Below, piece after piece: positions 56,157 through 64,000 of a stretch of 64,000 nt of DNA (positions are counted from its first letter, which is position 1; the number at the start of each line of letters is the position of its first letter). The notes below the pieces were generated by a model. It saw only the letters and a program-made list of their open reading frames with translations, was not told where the DNA came from and ran no database searches. A program made the translations under genes and the position numbers. This DNA is from Deltaproteobacteria bacterium (GTDB taxonomy: Bacteria > Desulfobacterota > GWC2-55-46 > JADFVP01), in assembly GCA_029262515.1 (NCBI GenBank), contig JAJCZH010000026.1, forward strand, positions 1 to 64,000, given 5' to 3'.

Positions 56157-56880
56157 AATTTTATTGGAGTTGAACTTTTATCAGTACCATTATACCGCCC
56201 ATTTAATCAAGAAAATTTTACTCTTGAATCAAGAAGCAGGCAGGCACAAAAAAACCGTGCGAACAGATACAGAAGCTCTTAAAGAGCCCCGCAAATGCCC
56301 AGACGGTCGGCAACCTACATATAACTTCCGCTCCACGGTGGTTCTATCCACCCAGTATCCCGTCAGTCACGAAAGTGTTTATATTTAATATACAGTAAAA
56401 GCTAAAAAGGGGCTTCTGTCAAGTAGTTCATATGAATAATGACTGTTTTTATGCCACAGTAGCACGGCAGAGAAGTGTCAATGGTACATAGTACACCTAC
56501 TTACTGCGCATCATCGAGGAAGTCATAGGTTTACCGATTAACAAAGGTATTAAAACTCCCGAAACAAATAATGGGCACAACCCAACCTGCATGGCTGTAG
56601 GACACCTTATAGTATTACAAAAAAATATATACACACAACCGCAGAAGTCTTACTGAGGCCTTAATATCATAAATGCAAAAAAACGGCATTAAAATTCTCT
56701 ACACTTACAGATAACTTAATAAACCACTAATATATGTGAATTAATTGGAATTCAGGTACTTATGCGCATTCATTCTAGTTATTTTTCTTACATTTCTTAT
56801 GCACTTTAAAAAATCAGAAGTTATGGCTTTTTTGCCTATCTAGTTAATAAAATCAGCCAGTTAGAAAGCATATGCAAACT
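56157..56880. other. Gene-poor region upstream of rnfC
   Basis: No intact gene. On the minus strand GGTATAATGG (56192-56201) is a possible rnf -10 without a good -35, and TTCTTGATT occurs twice (near 56208 and 56229), the outer one within CTTGATTCAAG, a possible operator. From ~56510 the plus strand reads LLRIIEEVIGLPINKGIKT in frame for about 50 codons to a stop, without a start, perhaps a gene remnant. A REP-like fragment (CAACCCAACCTGCATGGCTG) lies at 56579-56598. Confidence 0.4.
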
Positions 56881-56882
56881 CA

Positions 56883-56896
56883 GGCATGCTTTTTGC
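56883..56896 (+). promoter_or_regulatory. Candidate sigma-54 promoter of the PEP-CTERM gene
   Basis: AGGCATGCTTTTTGC has the invariant GG-N10-GC (56883-56884 and 56895-56896) within a GGCA-N6-TTGC-like context. It lies ~90 bases before the PEP-CTERM start. PEP-CTERM genes in other bacteria often use sigma-54 promoters under PrsK/PrsR. Confidence 0.6.
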
Positions 56897-56985
56897 GTAC
56901 ACTAAATAGAAAATTGTCTTCTTATTCCTATTTAGAGAAGAGGGCATAAGAGCTAAGTAAACAGACTAAGATAGGGTAAAATAAC

Positions 56986-57622
56986 ATGCTCAAAAAACTT
57001 TCAGTTTTAATTATGGCGATTGTTACGACTGTCGCTATCACAAACACCCAAGGCCTCCACATATGCTATTGGCATGGCTGAAGGTTCCAGCGTTCACGCC
57101 GCAATGGGTGGTTCACCGCACTACCCTACTCTGTGGGCCGGCATATAAGGCTACGGTACGGACTATCTTATTACTTACTTGACTTTCGACCTTACATCTA
57201 TCGGCAGTGGAGAGACGATAACGTCTATCTCCCTTTCCGGTTCCACAAGAACTTATTCTGGCGATTCGGTAATAAACGCTTACCACGTCAACGACGATTC
57301 ACTTGGCGGCCTTGGTTACCCGGGCCTCACTTATAACGGTTTTCATAACTATGACTCATACCTTGGTACCGAATCACAGAGCGGTATTGGCCCTTACAGC
57401 TGGGATATTTCAGCATACGATTACTCGGCTGACCTGGTAGATAACACCCTGACAATCGCACTCGCTTCGGATGCCCGTGCCACAGGTGGTCATTGGGTAA
57501 GCTTTAACAGGGACATGAGCCTGAACATCAATACGGCCTCCGTACCCGAACCCTCTACACTGCTCCTTCTCGGCAGCGACATAGCAGGCTTCGGATTTAT
57601 CAGGAAAAGATTCAAGAAGTAA
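56986..57622 (+). pseudogene. PEP-CTERM exopolysaccharide-sorted protein, broken
   Basis: The start MLKKLSVLIMAIVTTVAITN is a signal peptide. Within ~20 bases the coding continues in the next frame (KASTYAIGMAEGSSVHAAMG), which then meets an in-frame TAA at 57146-57148 and resumes GYGTDYLITYLTFDLTS. The rest is open to a complete PEP-CTERM signal: VPEPSTLLLLGSDIAGFGF then RKRFKK. Two lesions in the first third suggest a pseudogene. The intact C-terminus implies that the lineage has or had an exosortase (EpsH/XrtA) system. Confidence 0.7.
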
Positions 57623-57648
57623 GGCCTTAAATATAACAAGTACCAAAG

Positions 57649-57681
57649 CCCATCGGCCTTAAAAGCCGTTTGGGTTTTTTT
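57649..57681 (+). terminator. Intrinsic terminator after the PEP-CTERM gene
   Basis: CCC-AT-CGGC (57649-57657) pairs with GCCG-TTT-GGG (57665-57674), followed by seven T. It is well formed, so the transcription unit was functional recently. Confidence 0.75.
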
Positions 57682-57764
57682 CGGTAAAACCGTTGCATGC
57701 AGTGCTTGGGATGGAATATGCGTAGCACAGGAAATTTTCTTAAACTGCACTAAAACTTTCCGTA

Positions 57765-58700
57765 CTAATTCAGATCTCCAGCGCAGCGGAAACCTAAAAG
57801 TATATGCCTGAGATCACGAGGCCGCCCATGGCGCGCGGCAGAGCGTGTGACACCTGGCAGGTCGTCCCATGATCCCCCCTTGACGATAAAGGAGCCTTTT
57901 AAATCTCCGGCAGTAACCGGTGTTGATGTCCACTCAAAAACCTGTCCCGCCATGTCGTAGAGCCAGTAGGGGCTGATGCCAGCAGGGTACTCACCTACAG
58001 GCACTGTGTCGAAGGGGCCGTTATCGTAGCTGTTGAGCCTGGCCGGATCGAAAGTGTTACCCCAGGGAAAGAATCTCCCATCGATACCGCGGGCCGCTTT
58101 CTCCCATTCAGATTCCGTGGGTAGGCGCAGTACCCTTTCTTCTTTCGTGCCCCTCCAGCTACAGAACCGCTCAGCATCTTTATGGGTGACCAGAACAACC
58201 GGGTGCTCTGCCCTGCCTTCCGGATACTGCCCATCTCTCCACAAAAACCGCCTTACCGCACTGTATGGGTGAATAAGACCGTACCCTCTCCACGTTTCCT
58301 CATCAACAAAGGGAAAAGGGGTTTCAACCTCTTTTCCAGTATCTATAACACCAGTCTCTATAACAAAGGTCTGGTACGCCCGGTTGGTTACCGGGTAAAG
58401 GTCAACAATATAACCGGAGACCGATGGTTCGCTCTGCTGCTCGATCTCAAACCAACGGTTCTCTCTGGCAACGGAACTCTTGTGAATCAACTCATCGAGA
58501 CGATAACCAAACTCCCTCTCCGAAGGCGTGCTGCCCATAATGAAGATTCCAGCCGGGATATTTGCCATAGGGGTACGGGACAGTTTTTCACTCTGAGCAG
58601 TTGAGGCAGCGTAACGGCAGCCGGTAACTGACATTGCGGTGATTAAGATTACAATGACAAACAGGGAGGTCTGTATGAAAAATAATTTAAGAGACTCCAT
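57765..58700 (-). CDS. SUMF1/FGE-fold lipoprotein
   Basis: 311 residues. Signal peptide with lipobox (VILITAMSVTGCRYA). An FGE-sulfatase fold follows: IPAGIFIMGSTPSEREFG, VDLYPVTNRAYQTFV, HPVVLVTHKDAERFCSW, RLPTESEWEKAARG, YDMAGQVFEWTSTP, VKGGSWDDLPGVTRSAARH, LLGFRCAG. The Cys pair needed for formylglycine formation is absent around GGSW, so it is probably a non-catalytic surface/periplasmic member. It is the second SUMF1-fold protein in the window, with little similarity to the one at 23832 outside the fold motifs. Confidence 0.8.
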   Translation of the reverse strand: MESLKLFFIQTSLFVIVILITAMSVTGCRYAASTAQSEKLSRTPMANIPAGIFIMGSTPSEREFGYRLDELIHKSSVARENRWFEIEQQSEPSVSGYIVDLYPVTNRAYQTFVIETGVIDTGKEVETPFPFVDEETWRGYGLIHPYSAVRRFLWRDGQYPEGRAEHPVVLVTHKDAERFCSWRGTKEERVLRLPTESEWEKAARGIDGRFFPWGNTFDPARLNSYDNGPFDTVPVGEYPAGISPYWLYDMAGQVFEWTSTPVTAGDLKGSFIVKGGSWDDLPGVTRSAARHGRPRDLRHILLGFRCAGDLN

Positions 58701-58802
58701 AGCTGCTACCCGTTCTTACCATACTCATATCCTAAAACAGTGGAGCAGGTCAGGTCTTTAAGTTCTAATCAGCTGCTGCCGGAATGAACGGCCAGAGACC
58801 AC

Positions 58803-60551
58803 TTATTTTGCTGTTTTCAAGGCTTCATTGATAGCAACAAGCAGGTCTTGCTGCTCATACGGTTTCTGAAAAAACCCGTAACCACCCTTCTCTATAAACG
58901 GCCATTGCGACTCAATGTCGAGGTAACCGCTGGTAAAGATCACTTTAAGATCGGGTTTTTTTATCAACAACTCTTCAACCAACTGTACGCCGCTTCTATC
59001 CGGCAGTACCACATCGGTAAAGACCAGATCAATTTCACCCTTCTGCTCTTCAAAGATACCGATAGCTTCGGTAGCGCTCTTGGCCTGATGGACGAAGTAC
59101 CTATTTCCCACCAACATCCAGGCCACACTCTTGAGCAAGAAACCCTCATCCTCAACCAGCAATATACGCTCACCACACCCGACAGAGCCTGTCGGCTGAT
59201 AGTAACTACTTTCTACAGGGGCTGAGCTCTTCGCAGCGGGGAAATAGACTTTAAAAGCCGACCCTTTCTTCGGTTCGCTGGAGACCGTAATCGCACCGTT
59301 ATGTCCTTTTACTATTGTCGATACAACACTCAAACCCAGCCCCATACCCTTGCCGGTACCTTTCGTGGTAAAAAAAGGTTCGAACAGGTTCTCGACAACC
59401 GTGCTCTCTATGCCGTCACCCGAATCCTCGACCGTTATACAGACATACTTGCCCGGTGACGCGCCCGGCACATCGACGCATTTTTCGTCAATAGTAAAGT
59501 TATCCGCCTTCACGTTGATAACTCCACCGTCAACCTCCATAGAGTCCTTGGCATTGAGTACGAGGTTCATGATCACCTGATCTATATTACCTTTATCCGC
59601 AAAGATGTCCCACAGGTCCGGGGCAAGGCTTGTTTCGATGACTATATCCTCCTCAAGAATATGCCTGAGCGTATTGGCCATGCTCTCGACAACAGTTCCG
59701 GGTTTAAGCTGCTTGAATGTAGTCGGCTGGTTGCGTGTGGAAATAAGCAACTGGCGAGTGAGATTCGCGCCGCGCTCGGTAGTTGCGTTTATGACTTCGA
59801 GATACTCTTTCAACCGATCTAGAGAAAAATCTTCGGACAGGCCTTTTATGGACAGTCCGCTTAGAGTCTTTATTATCGTGAGCACGTTATTAAAGTCGTG
59901 GACAATGCCGCTTGCAAACCTGCCTGCTATTTCCATTTTCTGGGCCTGAAGAAGCTCTGTCTGAATCTTCTCTTTCTGCTCCTCTACACGTCTTCTCTCT
60001 TCGATTTCGGTTATCAAAAGTTCATTGGCAAACTCAAGTTTTGCGGTCCGCTCTTCAACCAACACCTCTAGATTATCTTTTATGCCCTTGAGCTCCTCTT
60101 CGGCCTGCTTACGCCGCGTTATATCTCTAATAATCACCTGTATGCATAACTCTCCCTTGTAGACAACAGGAATCGGCCTTGTTTCACCGTAAAATTCAGA
60201 GCCGTCGAGCCTGATAAATTTGTGCTCTACGGTATTTCTCAGTCTGCTGACGTCATTATTGGCATAATCTTCTAACATCTCCTTAATCTTGTTCTGTACC
60301 AGATCGAGGCCGTCGGGATGCACAAATACCATTGCATCTGACCCTACAATTTCTTCGGGACCCTTCGCGCCCAGCAACCTGACTCCGGAACTATCTATGT
60401 ACAGTATCTTGCCCTCAAGATTATGAACGACTATACTGTCCGGCGACTGTTCAACGAGCATACTGTAACGGAGTTCACTCTCTTTAAGCTCTTTCTCTAC
60501 CCGCTCAAGCTTCTCTTGCACAGATGATATTTTATCGGGTTCTTTGTCCAT
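58803..60551 (-). CDS. Cytosolic PAS hybrid histidine kinase with receiver domain
   Basis: 582 residues and no TM helix. A PAS/PAC domain (SMLVEQSPDSIVVHNLEGKI to FIRLDGSEFYGETRPIP), a coiled coil, HisKA of the HDFNN type (SGIVHDFNNVLTIIKTLSG), HATPase (NLVLNAKDSM, VEDSGDGIE, GKGMGLGLSVV) and a C-terminal receiver with phospho-Asp in LVFTDVVLPDRSG. No regulator gene is adjacent, so its output is unknown. Confidence 0.88.
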   Translation of the reverse strand: MDKEPDKISSVQEKLERVEKELKESELRYSMLVEQSPDSIVVHNLEGKILYIDSSGVRLLGAKGPEEIVGSDAMVFVHPDGLDLVQNKIKEMLEDYANNDVSRLRNTVEHKFIRLDGSEFYGETRPIPVVYKGELCIQVIIRDITRRKQAEEELKGIKDNLEVLVEERTAKLEFANELLITEIEERRRVEEQKEKIQTELLQAQKMEIAGRFASGIVHDFNNVLTIIKTLSGLSIKGLSEDFSLDRLKEYLEVINATTERGANLTRQLLISTRNQPTTFKQLKPGTVVESMANTLRHILEEDIVIETSLAPDLWDIFADKGNIDQVIMNLVLNAKDSMEVDGGVINVKADNFTIDEKCVDVPGASPGKYVCITVEDSGDGIESTVVENLFEPFFTTKGTGKGMGLGLSVVSTIVKGHNGAITVSSEPKKGSAFKVYFPAAKSSAPVESSYYQPTGSVGCGERILLVEDEGFLLKSVAWMLVGNRYFVHQAKSATEAIGIFEEQKGEIDLVFTDVVLPDRSGVQLVEELLIKKPDLKVIFTSGYLDIESQWPFIEKGGYGFFQKPYEQQDLLVAINEALKTAK

Positions 60552-60652
60552 CTCATGTCCCTTTTAAAGAGCTGTTGGTCCGCACCAAACTACCGATGGC
60601 CTGCTATCATTTCAGTATCTAGTTGCCGACAACCTAAAAATATAGAACCGGA

Positions 60653-60687
60653 GTAGAGCGTAACAAGAGTCTTCAAGTACGCTCTAC
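60653..60687. other. Perfect 10-bp inverted repeat between the kinase and htrA-like genes
   Basis: GTAGAGCGTA (60653-60662) and TACGCTCTAC (60678-60687) with a 15-base spacer. It could act as the terminator of the protease gene, although no U-tract is adjacent. Confidence 0.45.
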
Positions 60688-60743
60688 GCATTTGCAACTC
60701 GGTTACAAAGAGCAGGCAGATACGGTATAGCGGAAAAACAGTA

Positions 60744-61895
60744 CTACCTGATGCGCGGCCTGCGCTCTAGGGTTACGTCGATCTCTTTACGCCGTCCATC
60801 CCTTAAAAGACCGACCTTTACAACCGTGCCCGGATATTTAGAGGATACATGCTCATTAAACGCCTCCATCTTCTCTACCTTCTTGCCGTCTATATCTACT
60901 ATAAAATCACCACCTGTGGCCACCTGTAACTGCCCTTTTTTTACCGGCAGGTTGACCAGACCTGTCGCCCCTCTTACCCCGGCCTTACCGGCAGGGCTCA
61001 ACTCAAAAACAGAAGCGACCAGGATACCCGGCACCTTGAATTCGAGACGTCCGGCAAGCTCAAGATCCATATCCTGGCCGGTAAACCCTATCCAGACATT
61101 CGGTTTATACTCGCCAAGGCGTGCGATCCCCGCGATGCTCTTCTCAATAACCGATACAGGTATGGCGAGCCCGACGCCTACGGAGCCCGGAACGGGGCTG
61201 AAGATAGCGGCATTCAACCCGACCATCTCGGAATTCCCGTTCAACAGCGGCCCGCCTGAGCTTCCGGGGTTTGTGGCTGCGTCTGTCTGTATAAGCCCCT
61301 CTACTACAGCGCCGCTCGACGCCCTGATTCTGCGGCTCGTTGAACTTACTATGCCTACACTAAGGCTCTTCTCCAGCCCGAAGGGATTACCGATAGCTAG
61401 AACCTTGGAACCGACCTTCAACTCTTCGCCACGGGCAAAACGGACCGGGTAAAGAAGCTGCTCCGGGGCATCTATCTTCAGTACGGCTATATCCGTATCG
61501 ACATCAACCCCTACGATACCGGCCTCGTAATTCGTACCGTCATAGAGCCTGACACTGAGCTTAAGGGCTCCGTCTATGAGATGAAGGCTCGTAAGCACGC
61601 GACCCGACTTGTCTATAACAATCCCTGCCCCGGCATCCTCCATCGGTATGGCGCGGTAGAAAGCATCGTAACGTACGGTCGTATTGGTTATATTAACCAC
61701 TGAGCGCGAGGCAGACTCGTAGACCCTTATATTCTCCGCCTCATCGCTACCAAGGGCGTTGAGCTGTGCAGGTAAAATAAGTGAGACAACTAAGAGAAGA
61801 GCTGAAAGTAGCGATGTAGACAATAACAGCGCTCTTCTCTCTATCTGCGCTCTTTTTATCTGAGCTTTCTCTAACCGGTTATAAATAAAAAACAT
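60744..61895 (-). CDS. HtrA/Deg-like serine protease, membrane anchored
   Basis: S1C trypsin-like protease followed by one PDZ domain. The start at MFFIYNRLEKAQ has AGGTG just upstream and fits the predicted transcription start; a TTG-started frame reaches 61925. An N-terminal TM anchor (LLSTSLLSALLLVVSLIL) precedes the triad: His in LTSLHLIDGA, Asp in VDVDTDIAVLKID, Ser in ATNPGSSGGPLLNG. The PDZ core is SPAGKAGVRGATGLV. It is probably a periplasmic quality-control protease, divergent from the six-heme cytochrome. Confidence 0.88.
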   Translation of the reverse strand: MFFIYNRLEKAQIKRAQIERRALLLSTSLLSALLLVVSLILPAQLNALGSDEAENIRVYESASRSVVNITNTTVRYDAFYRAIPMEDAGAGIVIDKSGRVLTSLHLIDGALKLSVRLYDGTNYEAGIVGVDVDTDIAVLKIDAPEQLLYPVRFARGEELKVGSKVLAIGNPFGLEKSLSVGIVSSTSRRIRASSGAVVEGLIQTDAATNPGSSGGPLLNGNSEMVGLNAAIFSPVPGSVGVGLAIPVSVIEKSIAGIARLGEYKPNVWIGFTGQDMDLELAGRLEFKVPGILVASVFELSPAGKAGVRGATGLVNLPVKKGQLQVATGGDFIVDIDGKKVEKMEAFNEHVSSKYPGTVVKVGLLRDGRRKEIDVTLERRPRIR

Positions 61896-61930
61896 AAACA
61901 CCTGGATTTGTATTGGACATTTCAAACAAA

Positions 61931-61959
61931 TTTATAGTACATTTTTGAACCGACGACAA
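61931..61959 (-). promoter_or_regulatory. Sigma-70-type promoter of the HtrA-like gene
   Basis: TTGTCG (61954-61959) and TATAAA (61931-61936), spacer 17. The predicted start is ~61924, ~30 bases before the chosen ATG. Confidence 0.55.
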
Positions 61960-62042
61960 GAACTAAGAGTGACCGCGACAGAACACCCTTGCAGACTCTT
62001 TTAACCGAGCTTTAACCACCCTTATCTGATAATATAAAAATC

Positions 62043-63239
62043 ATGCATACCACTACCATATTCTGCCGACTTCGGCGCTCTCTGTTACTACTGACAGTAG
62101 CGGCAATCGCGCTGGTACTTATCTCTGCTCCGTACTCAAATGCAATCACGCTGCCCGAGACCGAGCACAGCGCTTTTCTGAACGATTTCAGCGAAGGCTA
62201 CAGGGCGGGTAAAACCCACTTTATCACCAACCTGATAAAAGAGAACCAGCGCAAGGTACGCCCGGTGGTACGTACGCTTATAGAAGAGGCGAAGAATAGA
62301 GATTATAACGAGCGCATGGAGCTGCTCGACATAGCCAACGCTATTGCCGCCATGCACAAGCACTGGAACTACGACGAAGAGCCGCTGAAAGAGGTGGAGG
62401 CGGTTCTCAAAGCAGAACTTGAGCGCGAACAGGCGCGGGCGGCAGAGGCTGCAAAGTGGGCCGCATTCGAGAAGTACCCCGGCAACCTGCTCTTTAGAAC
62501 AAATCCCGAAAGCCTTGAGAGGAACAGAGTGGCTCCGGTCGTCTTTGCGCACTGGAAACACAGGCTGCTCTTCGAGTGCTCGGCCTGCCACGACTCTCTC
62601 TTTAGTATAGATAGAAGCGCCAGCGCTATGACACCAGCAACCGCGCACAAAAAAGAGTTCTGCGGCGCATGCCACGACTCCAAAACCGCCTTCGGCCTGA
62701 TGAACTACGAGACCGACTGCATCCGTTGCCACAATACGGAAACAGAAGAGAACAAGCAGGTCTATACCGCAAAATACGACCTCGGTCTCTCCTCCAAGAA
62801 AGCTGGCCAGCTCGGAGGAAAACTCGGCAAGCTAAAAGACGGGAAACTGCCAGAAGACCGCTTTGGAGACATTAACTGGGTTGAGCTTGGTAATAGCGGA
62901 GCTTACAAGCCGGTCTCTAAAAAAATGACTGGCGCCGAGAAGAGTTCAAGCGCCATCCTCTTCGAGGTTCCCCCGGCCGCAGCATGGATAGGGGCCGTAC
63001 CGTTCAGGCATAAACAACATAGCCCGGGCATCGAGTGCTCCACCTGCCACTCATCTCTATACGCGAAAAAGGCTGGAGGCAGCAAACACGCCACAATGGA
63101 AAGTATGGCCGATGGAAAATCGTGCGGAGCCTGCCACAACAAGGTCTCGTTCAAACTCGCCGACTGCATGCGCTGCCATACGAACGGCCTCTCGGACGAA
63201 GAGCTTGGCAAGATGCTGAAAAGAGATACCGGAGAGTAA
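62043..63239 (+). CDS. Six-heme c-type cytochrome with two three-heme (c7-like) modules
   Basis: 398 residues. Signal peptide SLLLLTVAAIALVLISA. After a helical N-terminal third there are two repeats: VVFAHWKHRLLFECSACH, CGACHDSK, CIRCHNT, and VPFRHKQHSPGIECSTCH, CGACHNK, CMRCHTN. Each has three CxxCH sites and upstream F-x-H-x2-H ligands, as in cytochrome c7/c3-type and 'nanowire' three-heme domains. It is a probable periplasmic or outer-surface electron carrier, with no visible relation to the five-heme pair at 42-45 kb except class. Confidence 0.88.
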   Translation: MHTTTIFCRLRRSLLLLTVAAIALVLISAPYSNAITLPETEHSAFLNDFSEGYRAGKTHFITNLIKENQRKVRPVVRTLIEEAKNRDYNERMELLDIANAIAAMHKHWNYDEEPLKEVEAVLKAELEREQARAAEAAKWAAFEKYPGNLLFRTNPESLERNRVAPVVFAHWKHRLLFECSACHDSLFSIDRSASAMTPATAHKKEFCGACHDSKTAFGLMNYETDCIRCHNTETEENKQVYTAKYDLGLSSKKAGQLGGKLGKLKDGKLPEDRFGDINWVELGNSGAYKPVSKKMTGAEKSSSAILFEVPPAAAWIGAVPFRHKQHSPGIECSTCHSSLYAKKAGGSKHATMESMADGKSCGACHNKVSFKLADCMRCHTNGLSDEELGKMLKRDTGE

Positions 63240-63380
63240 CACGGCGAGCAGCTGCTACTCAGAAAAAGCGGCCATAGGGTAGAGAACTCTACTTATCTGC
63301 CTGCTTCATGCAGGTAAAGAAAAAACTATCCTGACTGTAAACCAGATATCTGTCCTGCCTTACCTGTCATAATCTCCAGC
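63240..63380. other. Convergent intergenic region
   Basis: The cytochrome (plus) and selenoprotein (minus) genes end here. CCTGC-TTCAT-GCAGG at 63300-63314 is a small perfect hairpin; neither strand shows a U-tract right after it, so its role as terminator is doubtful. Confidence 0.35.
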
Positions 63381-64000
63381 TTAGACAGTAAAACTGTTAT
63401 TGAGGTCTTCGTGCCGCCGCCACCTAAATGGCAGGTCGACTATCGTGCCCGGCACCTTGATCTCGACCAGGGCCTTTAAGGCGCTAAGCAGAACCGTCGC
63501 CTGCTGCTCTACATTGCCAGGCTCGCCAACGGGGTGCCCCATAGGCCAGTGCAGAAAGACCGCCCTCGGCGCCTTGACATCCTCTGTAAGTTTTCTGACT
63601 ATCGTAATAGCGATCGTAGGAATACCGGCCGCCTCTATCTCTCGCTGTATCAGTCCGACGGACCGATTGCAGGTGACTCAACCGGGTGTCAACAGAACTA
63701 TATCAACGCCATCGGCTACAAGGTTACGGGCTATCTCCGGGGCACTCTTCGTTACAAGCGTCTCCACATGCTCCCCTGTTATATGGCCCATGCAAGAGTA
63801 GTTGGTTGGAGCGAGCGAGCCCAGCACGCCGCCATCCACAAGCTCCCTTATACGTGTTACCGGAAAGACTACGTTTATGTCGCGCCCGGCGCTGCTATGG
63901 TCGTAGTAGTCGTGGGTTATCATGTACTGGTCCAGCGGGGTATCCATCGGCATGGCCCTGTATGTAGGGTCGCCGTCAGGATCGACCATGTCGTAAGGAG
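63381..64000 (-). CDS. GrdB-family selenoprotein (glycine/betaine/sarcosine reductase selenoprotein B-like), 5' truncated
   Basis: The frame enters from the right edge and runs to a TAA at 63381, with one in-frame TGA at 63678-63680. Before it are family-like segments GDPTYRAMPMDTPLDQYMI, THDYYDHSSAGRDINVVFP, TNYSCMGHITGE and VDGVDIVLLTPG. After it come VTCNRSVGLIQREIEAAGI and HWPMGHPVGEPG. Reading TGA as Sec gives a U-V-T-C redox motif like the UxxC of GrdB. Both sides are equally protein-like, and a SECIS-like hairpin follows. The substrate is unknown; GrdA/GrdC genes are not in the window. Confidence 0.85.
63649..63667 (-). promoter_or_regulatory. SECIS-like hairpin after the in-frame UGA
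   Basis: In the mRNA AUCGGUCC-GUC-GGACUGAU forms an eight-pair stem (one G-U) with a three-base loop. It begins 11 nt and its loop lies ~19 nt after the UGA, inside the coding sequence, in the position used by bacterial SECIS elements. Confidence 0.7.

Noticed and set aside
57179-57622. Intact PEP-CTERM gene from a TTG start at 57179
   Set aside because: This start would lack a signal peptide and a binding site; signal peptide coding is present upstream in another frame, so a disrupted longer gene explains the sequence better.
63300-63314. Bidirectional terminator between cytochrome and selenoprotein genes
   Set aside because: The short hairpin lacks a U-tract on the outgoing side of either strand.
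63686-63967. Long plus-strand frame over the selenoprotein gene
   Set aside because: It is the antisense shadow of the GrdB-like frame, with biased composition and no protein-like motifs.

Overview
The window is a bacterial chromosome segment, almost entirely coding and mostly on the minus strand. Gene order suggests a Desulfobacterota (deltaproteobacterial) or Nitrospirota-like anaerobe or facultative anaerobe. The supporting traits are ilvBNC-psd-pssA-leuACDB in one run, rpsB-tsf-pyrH-frr-uppS-cdsA-dxr-rseP, yebC-ruvC-ruvA-ruvB, an NtrY/NtrX pair beside DUF4390, system II cytochrome c maturation, an Rnf complex, several multiheme cytochromes and a selenoprotein of the GrdB family. The phylum is an inference from synteny and gene content. 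No rRNA, tRNA or CRISPR array was seen.

Layout. 1-1088: end of a DUF1998-type helicase and a GIY-YIG protein. 1053-13739 (minus): branched-chain amino acid biosynthesis (ilvD, ilvB, ilvN, ilvC, leuA, leuC, leuD, leuB) with phosphatidylethanolamine synthesis (psd, pssA), a methyltransferase and a PUR-like small protein embedded. 13851-22874: DUF465, tsaB, and the translation/isoprenoid/envelope block rseP to rpsB, with a leader hairpin before rpsB. 22999-26190: a lipoprotein, a SUMF1-fold protein and purF. 26458-32298: an accessory stretch rich in REP/MITE-like palindromes that surrounds purL. It holds a REP-associated tyrosine transposase between perfect inverted REP copies, an AbiJ/HEPN-like protein, a GIY-YIG protein and broken small genes. 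32334-41994: ilvE, Nudix, queH, ruvB-ruvA-ruvC-yebC, an NtrX/NtrY-type two-component system, DUF4390.

42229-44911: two tandem paralogous five-heme cytochromes. Each has its own sigma-70-type promoter and a conserved ~140-nt leader containing an intrinsic terminator, which looks like transcription attenuation or an unclassified riboswitch. 45053-50280: system II cytochrome c maturation (CcdA, TlpA/ResA, CcsB, ResB) with TPR, PCYCGC-type and Cys-rich glutaredoxin-like proteins. 50577-56156: rnfCDGEAB. 56157-57681: a gene-poor stretch and a broken PEP-CTERM gene behind a sigma-54-type promoter. 57765-63239: a second SUMF1-fold lipoprotein, a hybrid sensor kinase, an HtrA-like protease and a six-heme cytochrome. 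63381-64000: C-terminal part of a GrdB-family selenoprotein read through an in-frame UGA followed by a SECIS-like hairpin.

Together the second half describes an electron-transfer locus. Rnf couples ferredoxin/NAD to ion motive force, the Ccs genes mature the multiheme cytochromes, and regulated leaders control at least two of those cytochromes. The most interesting items are the attenuated cytochrome leaders, the selenoprotein and the REP/RAYT unit.
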